Positions 10,672 to 22,169 of a stretch of 64,000 nt of DNA are shown here, piece after piece. Below the pieces are notes generated by a model. That model worked only from the letters and a program-made list of their open reading frames with translations. It ran no database searches and was not told the origin of the DNA. Origin of the DNA: Ooceraea biroi. Lineage: Eukaryota; Arthropoda; Insecta; Hymenoptera; Formicidae. Position 1 is the first letter of the stretch; the number at the start of each line of letters is the position of its first letter. A program made the position numbers and the translations under genes. The DNA lies in the NCBI RefSeq assembly GCF_003672135.1, contig NC_039511.1, positions 16,704,464 through 16,768,463 of the forward strand. Direction: 5' to 3'.

Positions 10672-13600
10672 TTGACTGACATCCACAAGCTCGCAGTTGC
10701 GCTCAAATATTTAAAGGGACTTAATTAAAACTTGGATCATTTTTACTCGTGTCATTGTTTTAACTCAACTGTTCATTAGATAATAATTGGCTAAATAATA
10801 GTTGCAATTGTTTAATGGTTGCACGAGGGAGAGAAAGAGAGGGAAAGGAAAGGAGAAAGACAATGCAATTACGTAGAAGAATGATTTACGACAGATGTTA
10901 CGACCCGTTTGTGTTTGTACTTGGCCTGAAAACGAACATCCGCACATCAAAACATTTCGAGAAATTAGTAAGATCTTTATCCGTACGAGGCTAATTAAAG
11001 TATGCTAAAGAGGTCTGGTGAATCTTCGGACCGCAACGCTTGCGTTTTGCAGAAGGAGTTTATCAAGTGTGACTGACATAAGATTGCGTTTAACGATCGT
11101 TTATAAATCACAGTCTCTCCTATTAATTTCTACTATGTATAATGAGAAGATCTTAGATGCGTGAAAATCTTTCGAGTGATAACGTAGACGGTGACATAAA
11201 ATTTATTTTTCAGCCCATGCATTGATTCTTATTCGTATCGTCTGGAAATCAAGACATAATTATTTTAATCCTTTCGCTCCTAACGAATATAATCATGAAT
11301 ACCTTTATACTTATACTTATAATACAAAATACTTTATCATTCGCTTGTTGTTTTATTATCGCACTGTTACTTTTTTAGGCTCTGCAAGACGTGAAATTAA
11401 ATCCATTACAATTGATAATAGGAATAATAAAGGAATTTATAATAGACATAATTCTCGAATATGTGTGACTTGTCCGTGTATATTTAATTCTCGTAAAAGT
11501 ATTTATGCATCGTACATATCCGAACAACGATCACTGGAAATTCACGCAATTTGCGACGATATCCAACATAACGAAACGCAGTCAGCAAATAAATCTAGTG
11601 TCCATAAAATGTTTCTTGAAAACTAAAACTTTCTAAACTCGATCTTTCAAAATCCAAAGTTTTACCCGCAATATAATTCGACATGAACTTCTCACCTTTA
11701 GGGAATAAATATGAGAAAAATATTTAATGTCTAGGAACTCAATAAACTTTTAGCTTTGCGACTAACTGATAAAGCTATAATGAGAGTAAATAATTTTACA
11801 CTTTCGAGAAAAGAGGAAAGATAGGATTTGCGCGAATTTCTTGATGTACCCTGGATAATTGATGCGCACTCGAAAACTTATGGCTCGGTATATATCGGTT
11901 TTGGCTTTCAACAGCTCATACATTACTCGCCGACGTGAGATTAGTTGTCGATCGTTAATGCAGTTCCCGCCAGCCTGTGTCGAGGTTGCGACGCGCTGTC
12001 CCTGTTGTTACAAGTCGCAATTTCGTTAGAATATCGGACACACGTAAATTGCCAGTTGGGAACGCGAGTTTCGCCCGTGAAACGAAGTACGCTTGCGATA
12101 GACAGCCTCGCATCGTTTTCCCGTGTTTCGGTCGGCTTTAATACTTCCGCCCGTGTGTGTTTCGCGCACTCAGGAAATTAAATCTCTCTGATTTTGCTCT
12201 GCAGCTCTGCTGTGATTGTCGCGCGCTCGATTTTTACACCTACGCAGACAATTGTCCCGATCACGATAGTGTATTAATTTCAATCAAGTCGACAAGTATT
12301 CATGAAGGCATATATCGCGCAAGGCCGCTGTAAAGTTCTGTGCTTAAAAATTAAACAATTTTTATATCAGCAGTTTCCCTTGCACTATGGTTCCATAATT
12401 CCTGCTGGTTTACGAAAAAAGGACGAAAATCTTTTTCTGGCAACATTTATATGTATTTAAAACGCATCGAAAAGCATTAGCTCAATGCTTTGTTTTTACG
12501 CTAACAAAGTGCATAGAAGAGGATTATCGTAAATGATATCTTATCTCCCATTGTCCGAGAACATCATCATCGAATCACACATTGCCATTCGTCACATTCT
12601 ATTCTTATTATTCTTTCTGCTTGGTGAGAGGCGCATTTTATTCATGTTGTACTCATTCGGATACGTACTGCAGATATGTGCTCAATCAAAATGCTTACTA
12701 TCAAGATACGATACTTGGACGAAATCAACTGTGCAAACTGTACGTAAATATCATTAACTGCCGATAACACAAGACAATGCAGTATTTAATCGTCTCATTG
12801 TTCATTCTCGTGATATCGTAAATCGACGCGATAAACGGAGTAGTAGTGCGTATTGCCCAGATTTACGAGGCCTTTGTTTTCCCATTCGTATACATTTTTC
12901 TGCGTACACTGATTGCGTTGACGTTTGTATCGACGGATGCGTCGCAACCATGCGTTTCGCATCTCGCGAATTTAGGTGAGTAACAATCGAATTGCGTCAA
13001 TGACGTAACGAAATAAAGGAAAAGATCCATGATGCGTGGGAGCAAAGCATGTGATGTAAATTTGCGCGTTTGTCAAAAGAAGAAAATTCTTTTACAACTG
13101 TTTTCTTCTAATTACGGACCTCTCGAGTATATTTCCTTTAATAAGTATTTAATTAAAAAAGTTTAATATAAAAAATAAAGGGTTTTACTTTTGTGTCTCT
13201 CGAATCTGCCTTCTTCGATTTGCAATTCTAACTGTGATCGATGCACTTGATGTGTCGTGTGCGTACGCGCGCACTGTTCCCTGATTATTGTCGCGGTTAT
13301 TGCGTCATGTATTCCATTAAAAGATAACTCATCCGATTGAGTAACGTATGAGGGGAAATATACACAAGTCTTATATGAGTCACATGTGAGTTGAGCAGTT
13401 TTCGGAATTCTTTTTAGAGATAATCCGTATTAAGCTTCCGTGATAAGCTTCATTATCACAAAACCAGTTTGCACATATATTTTGTTGCTCCAACTATTTT
13501 GCAGAAAATCGTGTTTAAAGTGAGAGGGGAGGAAATAAGAAAATAATAAAAAAATAAAATTTGCACGAGTTTTTAATTATCCTTTTTTTTAACGTACAAC

Positions 13601-16600
13601 GAACAACGTTCCTTCGGTAGTCTTTTGTAACACGGAAAATTCTTTGAGAAATTCGAGATTTTCACTGATTCATCATGGTTGAGCATTGTCATTATTCAGC
13701 CATACGCTTTGTAGTAAAGCGTTTAACGAAGCGAAAGGAGATAACCAAGTTTCAGTAACTAAATGACGATTCTCAATTTTTGCGCTTATTATTTTTAGTT
13801 AGTTGTGGTAACGTGTATATCCTGCATTTACGGGAAAGAACGATTTCCGAAACGATCTGATTTCATGAAAAAACTGTGAAATGCGATATAAAACTAAATT
13901 TTATTTTGCACTGGTAAAAAGATTTTCTTAATTTTAATAAAATTTATTTACTAAAATTTTATCGTAATTATTGTATTCATTTGATTTAACTGAATAATGT
14001 TATAAATAATAGAGTTTTTTTATTTAAATATAAAAATGTGTCCTTCTTGTTTATCGTATAGTGATACAAGTATAAAACTAAAGTCCGTGCGATTAATCTA
14101 TTTTATGCTTTTCAGATAATAAGATCTTATACGTATAGTAGTAACAAAAGTAATTTGGCGTGCATGAGGCATGCGCGCAAGAAAAGATCGATAATAAATC
14201 CGTAATTCACTTGAAAATTACACGTCGAGGTGTATCATATAGAGACCATCAGCAGAAGTAAGGGGAAACTAGGCAATTCCGTCGGTCGAGAGATTAATAC
14301 GCAAGGACACTCGAGTTGCGAATGTCTCCGCTTTGTGTTTGCTTCGTCTCTTTCAAATTCGCTCGCCTCTCTATCCGGGAGAGAAAACGTTGGATAACAA
14401 CTCTTGTGCGAGAGAATCAAGCGACATAGTGATATGCGATCATTGGGCCTATGGACGAGATTTTAACGCACCAACACGTGCGTACGTACAATGTCCTTTT
14501 TATGGAAAATGCTAATAAAATAATATTGACCGCCAATTGAACAGGATTCTTCCCTGGCGTCATAAATCATCCGTTGTCGAATAAAGAATTAATGTATATC
14601 TCATACGAGTGAATGACGAATGTCATCTTAACGAGCTTTCGGCTATGAGTTTAACGATCCGCGAATCAATCGTTATTCAATCGCGATAATGCGCCTGCCG
14701 CGCCAGTAAATCTGAATATCTCCGCTGATGATAAAATTTGCAGTACAACATGCGATTTGTGTATCACTTTATCATGTTCTCGAATAATTATGACGTAAGT
14801 TCGATGATATCATCATTCGCGACAATCTTGGCCTGCTCGCTAGTTTCTTTTTACTTCCGCGATAGATAATCATGTGGATATCAATACGATAACGAATTAT
14901 TATCGTACAGTAAATTAATTGCTAACTCAGCGAGACATTGTTAATCATCATTTCGTTATCAGATCAGCTAATTGCGAATAACTAAACATGGTTAATGATA
15001 TAGCTAAGAATAAACAGCGACAAGTGTGTTATTAGAGACTGCGATATTACGTGCAGGAGCATGCGCGAATGTATCGTATTCACGTAACAGAAATATCATT
15101 ATGTTTAAAAATATAAGGCATAGTCTATGATTAAAAATGCAAAATAGAACTCCACTTTTTCTGTTTTAAAATATCGCTGAGGAGATCGATCGAAATTGAT
15201 ACACCTACATATGTGATAATTGAAAACACATTGCAATAGGATGATAATTATCAAAATTTATGCGAAAACTGAAATTACATATCACATTAAACGTGACCTA
15301 CGTATTGTTGAATTATATAATTGTTTTGACTCCAGTAATACTGTAAATTTTGGTTTTCGTCGATCATGGAGCGCGTAATGAAGCGATAATAAGAGAAGCG
15401 TCAGTTGGCCGTTCGGTAGAATCCGTACTGTTAAAGATGCCGTTATTCGGTTTCAGAGCGTTCGAGCGGAGAACGAACTTCAAAAAGGAGCAACGTCATC
15501 CCAAAGAAACACTCGTCACGGGCCACTAACCGGTGCGATAGAAGTGTTTCGCCAGTTATTGAAATCCAATTCCGGTCAACTCCTAATTTCCGTGAGCGTC
15601 GAAACAACCGCGCGCGTACTGTGATGACTTTTTTTTAATGGTCCTGGTTTTTGAATGGTAGATGCTCAAGACACTGTCATAAGTTCAATCCCTAGAATTT
15701 CAATATATAGAACTTAATAGTAAATATATAAATTATAAATAAATTGAAATCCCTATAGATTCAGTAAAATTATACAAAAAATGATAAGCGTTTAAATTGC
15801 TTGAAAAAGCAATATCAAAGTTTATTATAGTTCACGCCGAAATCTAAATGTGATAAATCTTATAATTAGGCTATTCCAAGTTTCCTGATTACTGAAACAA
15901 TAAAAGAAAAATTGATTTAGATCTCTAGGTAGATCTGGATCTCGTTAATTTTAATTTCGTCAGCACGATGATGGCGTCGAATTTCAGTTTATAATTCGGA
16001 ATCACCTGAGTCTCGCGCTCGCGTGTAATACGTATCTGACTAGTTATACGCGCGCGCACGTCTCCAGTTTCGACTGCATCCGGTGCCATTTAAACCGTCG
16101 CCGCTGCCACCGCCGTGCGAATTCAAACGAAATTAGATTGTTGCGGAGCGCTGATCATATTGTGGCGAGTCCGAACTTGGTTTCATTGTTATGGATACGG
16201 GTTCACTCGCAGCACTTCGAAATCAAAATGTGACGCAAACTCCGGGGAGACTGTACAGCGCATTTACACGCGGGATTTGCGATGGAGATTCACGGTTCGC
16301 ATAAGTTATGGTGTGAAACACTGTCTTTTTTCCGATAATATATTCTAGACTTAATATATTTATGCTTGTACAAGGGGAGGACACGATTCACTATCTATTG
16401 ATTTCGACAAGACTCAACAGAAGTGGCTCGCAAGCTTGAAAGTAGAGCAAGGCTAATGTCGCGAAAGACTAAACAAATAAAGCAGAAACTATTATGTGTA
16501 TTCCTCGAATATACTATAAATTGTACAATACATTAAAAAAATAAACAAGAATAAATGAACAAGAATATTTTATCATTAAATTCTCTATTTTATTTAAAGT

Positions 16601-17759
16601 TAGGTCAAAAGATATTTCGCCTCTCTCTCTCTTGGTTAAAACAATATTCACTTTATCATTAAATAATAAGAAAATAGTCAAGATGTTCGCACGCATTTTA
16701 GCTTAATAAAAATCTTGTCGACAGACATGAATGGAGAGTGGAGAGATCGAGCGAATGCCAGTGCTCTCGTCTCTGGACGGACGACGACGTGCTCTCTCAC
16801 TATCAACTTCCTGTTAGACGTGATATACATGCTCCTACGTTATTGCGCCTGAGGGGGGTCAATGATCCGTAGAGTTCGCAACGTTATCGGAGTTTTTAAC
16901 GAAGCACCCTGTACTGTAGGGAAAGTGTTTGCGTATCATTAATTTTTCAAAAAACAGTACAAAAAAGGTGCCGAGTACATGCGCTTGTTGGTTTTATGGA
17001 TAAAGTACAATATAATTACATTATGATCTCTGTTTAAACAAGAAAAATATGAATATTTATTTATTGTTAAAAAATCGTTGTTTCTTATCTATTATGCTTA
17101 GGTTACCTGGTTACCTAAATTATATAAAAATAAAAATAAGAAGAAATAAATTTTATTCTAACATTTTATTCTTCATAGAAAATTATTGAAATATTTTTAT
17201 CTTGAAAAAATGCTTTCACACGAATGTAGAATTTTAGAAATGTACGTATATTAATTCGTTCCGTAAACTATACCCTTATTTACTCTTTTTTCTTTCTTCT
17301 TTCTCCGTCATTCATTTCATGTAGATATTCAATAGCACTATCGTGTCTCTTGATATATAGCACATTACCGTCTCGTAACGATAGTTACGGACTAGCATAA
17401 TAAATCGACGGTAGCAACCGACAGCTATCCTTCTCTCGCGACCAAGATGGATGCACGACGACGATGATGACGGCGACTACGATATACCTCATTTTCTATT
17501 TTGTTTTTTTTTTTTTTCGTATTTCTACTTTGCATCACTTCTCCACTTGTAAAGCATATGGAGCAAACAAAAGTAGTTTTTTTATTCTCTAATAAAATAA
17601 ACCTAGGTTATATCAATTAAGCATATTACGAAATTGATCCGTTATTGAGATCTCATAATCGCTCTCATCTCACTGATCTATTGCATAGCATAGATGAGAT
17701 AGTTTCGTCGCTTACTTGTGTCACTTCGTGCGTGCACTTGATGCGAGATACTATCCTCA

Positions 17760-17767
17760 TGACGTCA
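17760..17767. promoter_or_regulatory. palindromic CRE-like octamer
   Basis: Perfect TGACGTCA, the consensus bound by CREB/ATF bZIP factors. It is about 2.3 kb downstream of the prominin-like first exon on that gene's strand. One octamer is expected by chance in 64 kb, so function is not implied. Confidence 0.15.
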
Positions 17768-18518
17768 TGACATCACGACTCTCTTGATATCACGAGAGAA
17801 TTCTCTCGTCTGTTTGCGTAAAAATAGCAAATCGTGAATTTCATTTCCGAGCAAGACATTTGAAATTAACGAGAGCTACGAGATACAAGAGCAGATTCGG
17901 CAACATTGAAAACGCTTTCGCATTTTCCGCGATAATTATTGCACGTTGATACACGATGCAGATGGAATGTTCCAGCGAAAAAGCTGTTTTATCTCAATCG
18001 AGTAAAAGCCAGAGAAGAAACGGATTTCAATTCACGAAAAATTCTAGATATTAAAACAATTGTCAAAAAAGTCTTGAACCAAATTAAGCGTAAGAAATCG
18101 TTTTAACCATTGCGGATTCATTTAAATATAAAAAATCGCGAATACTTCATACCACGAATCGTATTTCAAGTTAACAAAGGATAGTCGTGTGAATTTGATA
18201 ACAACGGGACAAAAAGCAATGTGCGTGAGTGGGCGCGTAATCAAATTTTCCAAATCGATATCGATTTTCTTCAGATGTACAATTCAGTGTAAATTTGTCG
18301 CTGAATGCAAGTTAAGTAATAAATAAATATAATCCATATTCTGATACTTTACGGAGACAAATATAGGAAGAATATCGTATAATTTGTATGATACAAAGAA
18401 AAAGGACTAGATATTTATTATTATAGATTTGCGAATAAAAGCATTAGTTTAAAAGAATTAATTTATTACGTGAATCATTGAGAAGTTTCTACCTAATAAG
18501 CGAGTAATCCTAATTTTT

Positions 18519-18546
18519 AATCAAACTTTTTGACTGACCCCAATAC
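18519..18546. repeat. isolated MITE end
   Basis: TCAAACTTTTTGACTGACCC followed by CAATA matches the right terminal repeat of the MITE ending at 38523 with few changes. The rest of the element and the opposite end were not recognised, so this is a truncated remnant. Confidence 0.5.
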
Positions 18547-19752
18547 CTATATTCTTTCTATAAAATACAATGTTATTTTCTTACATATCGTGATTATCGG
18601 ATTCGCAATAAATTCAAGAGCACAGTTTCTCCATTTCTTATCACTTTAACGGTAATGATTAGCTAATTTCTCTTTTTGTCTCTCTCCTTTGTAAACAGTA
18701 TAATATTATATACATAGTATACCTGTACAGAATATAACACGAACTGAAACTGATTATCTAGATTGTCGTACATTCCGATTTTATTGGCTGGCACGTTAAA
18801 TTTTAATTTCGATCAACTTATATAATTTCACTTTTCTCCTCTTATATATAATGCTATTTTCTTTATATCTGAAAAAATTTCTATAATTTACGTCACACAC
18901 ATTAAATAAGTCATTAAATCAGAATTAGTTAAAACCTACATTAGTCTACTTGGAATTGGAAATTGAGATTGCAATTTAGAGATCCTAGTTAGAGATCAAT
19001 CAAGGGATTTGATGAAACAAAAAGTAGCAGGCAATGTTTTGATTGATCAAATTCCAATTTCATGTCACTCTCTCATGCGTAGACTTAACCCAAGCCGCTG
19101 ATGCAAACTGCGACCTTAGATTGTTCGATTTCGCGACCTTCACGCGTAATTTGTCGACCTTGCTCCGGTGACGTCCGCTGTTAAAGTTGAATTTACATTC
19201 AAGTTTATTAACGTAACACGGCCCCTAGCAATTCAATCGCGGTTTTCAAAATCAGAAGTATATGTATTCCAAGCGTACGAACACGTATGAAACTGTTGCA
19301 GTTGAATTATAAGTATATCCGCCATCTCTTTCCTCCTGACGGTTACGGATTTTGTTGAAACAAATATCGTTACTGCTAAAAATATTGATTCTGATAGATG
19401 GTCATTCATGCTTCTGTCCGCGGTTCTGACTGCGGTTATCTTTGTCGCTCCTGGTAGCTTAGACAAAGATCTATCATAATAACCGCGAAAAGTGAGCGAA
19501 CCGCGCGTGTCGATGTACACATCGTCGAGCCCGCTGCTTATCCGACAGCCGCTCTTGTTTACTAACAAGAGATCAGCCATCCCTCAGAATTGCACGGGAT
19601 AAAATCAGCGACGTTACAGGGCGTAACCGTTGGCGTCGGGTGAAAATTCGTTCCGCCATCCGTATGTGTGTGTATATATGTTCTAACCCCAAAATTCTCC
19701 CGTTTTGACATTTGGCGAAAGGAGCTCGTGTTTTCCTTCTGGGAATACTTAC

Positions 19753-20089
19753 CGTTCGGATACGCCTGTTTGCTCTGCACCAGGTCGATGAACATATTGG
19801 TTACGTTGTACAGCTGGCCCATGCCCTTCGGGTTGAACTTGGTGGTGGCGTTGTAGGGCAGCCCAACGGTGTTGACTGTCGAGTAGCTGAGAGCTTGCGA
19901 GGCCATTATCTCGTTCAGCTGCCGGTCCAAGTCTTCGCTGATCGCTCGCATGCGGTTCGTCAGGCCGCTCTCCTGGCACGACACCGGGCACCACACGAGC
20001 ACGAGCGACGCGAGACATACGTGTACGAGAAGCACCGGAACCGCCGCGGCGGCCCGTGTTAACCCGCGAAAGCACGCAAACTGATACAT
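19753..20089 (-). CDS. prominin-like protein, first coding exon (partial gene)
   Basis: Starts at ATG 20089-20087 and runs 112 codons to a consensus donor (exon G at 19753, then GTAAGT). The first ~38 residues form a signal peptide: basic start, hydrophobic run AAAAVPVLLVHVCLASLVLV, then a cleavable C-rich end. The mature part includes a likely helix (MRAISEDLDRQLNEIM) and then KGMGQLYNVTNMFIDLVQ...AYPN. That last pattern (G-x-L-[YF]-x5-F-[IL]-x2-V-Q…P) resembles the N-terminal segment of prominins, five-pass membrane glycoproteins of plasma-membrane protrusions. The exon ends in phase 1. The other exons, with the membrane spans, were not found; they probably lie left of the window. Reading through the donor gives an unrelated tail and a stop. 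Prominin is my best guess from a short motif; another secreted or membrane protein remains possible. Confidence 0.6.
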
Positions 20090-22169
20090 CGCAGCGACTG
20101 GCGCCTCGGACGCGCCGCTACCGACTGGCTCATTCGCCTCTCGATCCGTCTCTCCGTCGCGTCGCGACCAACGGAACGCTGGAATCGGGTCGCGCCAGTG
20201 TTCCCCACTCCGCCGTTCCTCCTTCTAATCTTTCTTTCTTTCTCCCCTTTCTCACCGTCTCTCCTTCTTCCCTCCAGCCCGGAGGGCGTTTCTACTTGGT
20301 GGTGTCCGTGCAGGCAGCAAAGGCACGAGTGCATAACGCAAGCTCGCTCGTACGGGTTCGTACCGATTCGGTCTCGAGCAACTAATCTATATCTATTTAC
20401 GAACCAAATAGTTTTAAGATGTCAGAATAGACCGTTCCGACGATATATCATATCTTGTGTATCGTTATATACGACCGACGATAAATCATTTCTTTCGTGA
20501 CGCCAACAGAATTCAGAAAGGAAATTCATTTTAAAGCGATATTTCAGATATTTGTGATATTGCAAGAAACGTATAGAGATATTTGATAATCATATTTTCT
20601 ATTGATTATTTCAATCCGGCAAATTTGCCTTTTGTGCAAACTGCAATGTTGAGAGAAATGAATAATATAACTTGAAGTAATACAACATTAAATATAATTA
20701 ATAATATTACGAGATTATATGCAGTTTGTTAATTATTCAAATATTATTCTCACAACACGTGAAATCGCCTGTTTAAATAAAAATCGAGAGATAAGAACAT
20801 ATTATTATTTTGTTGCTATAATTATCACTTATCAGACATTAGTCGATCTAGGAAAGAGGTCCGTATCCGCTCGTTCCGCTATTTTAACATTGTGTCCCGT
20901 TCTCTTTTTCCTTTTGTACGTTAATAAAGCTCTTTTCCACGGAATTATTTGCGCACGTTTACTTTATCGTAATATACGTATTGTATTATACGGAGTTTAA
21001 TCGAGAGATATTTAGAGATTGTATTAAATATTAATTAATGTACATAGAGGGCATCAATCGAGGAAAGTTTGGACCTCGGTCGTAAGTACAAGCAAGCATG
21101 GCAGGAAAGGAAGAAATCCGTGAAGACGAGAGCAAAATAGAGATAAAAACAAATAAAGTTTATATCTTTCTCTATCAAATAATCTGAAAAATAATATAAT
21201 AAATAACTGACGTGTTCGGTTTAAGATTTATTTATTCAAATTATTATCTTCTTCTCATGTCTGTTTGTAACACAATCATATTAATCTTAATGTAACTACA
21301 CGTGTGTAATTACCGTGTAAGCACATGGATTAACGTATCATCTATTACGTTATATCTTTATTATCTTTATCGAAATGTTTGAATATAAATGATATTCTGA
21401 TTTGCAACTCAATAGCCGATCTTGAGATAATGATATCATAAGAGTAATGCGATTCTCAACTATTCTGCTTGTACGAAATAAATACAGAATATATATTTTT
21501 CTGTATGCATCTCTAATTATAATTCGTTACATTTCGTGCGTGTGTGTGTCTAATGATGATTTTTTATTGATAAAGTATTAAGTCACGTAGAAATCAAAAT
21601 CAAAACTGTCTCAAAAAGTATATAAAAATACTACAAGTCAGTTTCGTATATATATAATATATAATATATATGTTTGAGTAATAAATTATACTCATGTGAT
21701 ACGCGCGTATGCCTCTATATTTGTTTATAAATTTCTTTATATCTTTATGTATTATATTAATATATATCACCTAGGCTTATTCACGTCAACATTCAATTGT
21801 TCAATAATATAATATGTTATTTGACATAAAGAATATTTATATAACATGGTATTTTATACAAAGGCATTTTGTGCAAATAAAATATCCCTTTGGAAACTTA
21901 GCAGGTTCGTAAATAGATCTTTTAATAAACACGATAATATATATTTACTTATATTTTCTAAATAAGAATAGAAAGCCTACAATATTAATAAATACTTTGC
22001 GTATAATTTCTATGCTGTAGATTTAATAATTTTGCACTTGCCGTCCAAGTGGTAAACAAATGCAGTTACATACATTCGATAATAAGTAAAGCAGATAGAG
22101 TTTTGAAACTTTCTCGCAATTTCACTTGACAAATAAAAGTACTGAGGACGAATCCAGCAGCATATGATC
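20090..22169. other. spacer: upstream of the prominin-like exon, downstream of the peroxidase
   Basis: The first ~300 bases (to about 20400) are GC- and CpG-rich compared with the flanks, as expected for a promoter/5' UTR of the minus-strand prominin-like gene. The rest is AT-rich and includes (AT)n-like runs near 21650-21670. The peroxidase 3' UTR must occupy the right end. ORFs at 20056-20385 and 20198-20500 plus lie antisense to the putative UTR and have no domain. Confidence 0.5.

Larger units (their letters stand above)
9695..19752. other. 10-kb non-coding stretch, possibly intron 1 of the prominin-like gene
   Basis: No coding exon could be supported. It holds a (TG)n tract at about 10026-10044, an imperfect ATG/CTAC trinucleotide run near 10089-10120, and isolated mariner-type ends near 10650-10670 and 18519-18546. 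A poly-T run lies near 17504-17518. The longest ORF (11222-11626 plus, 134 aa) has no recognisable domain. If the prominin-like exon at 20089-19753 continues left, this is intron. Confidence 0.5.

Noticed and set aside
18951..19060. Inverted repeat with GATCAATCAA / TTGATTGATC arms as a MITE
   Set aside because: Arms are short and the outer matches are out of order, so symmetry is not convincing.
19233..19580. Minus-strand 115-aa ORF as second prominin-like exon
   Set aside because: Its peptide shows no prominin-like membrane segment and it lies directly beyond the donor of exon 1 without a convincing acceptor.
20056..20500. Plus-strand ORFs over the prominin-like 5' region
   Set aside because: Arg/Ser/Pro-rich products antisense to the probable UTR, no recognisable domain.
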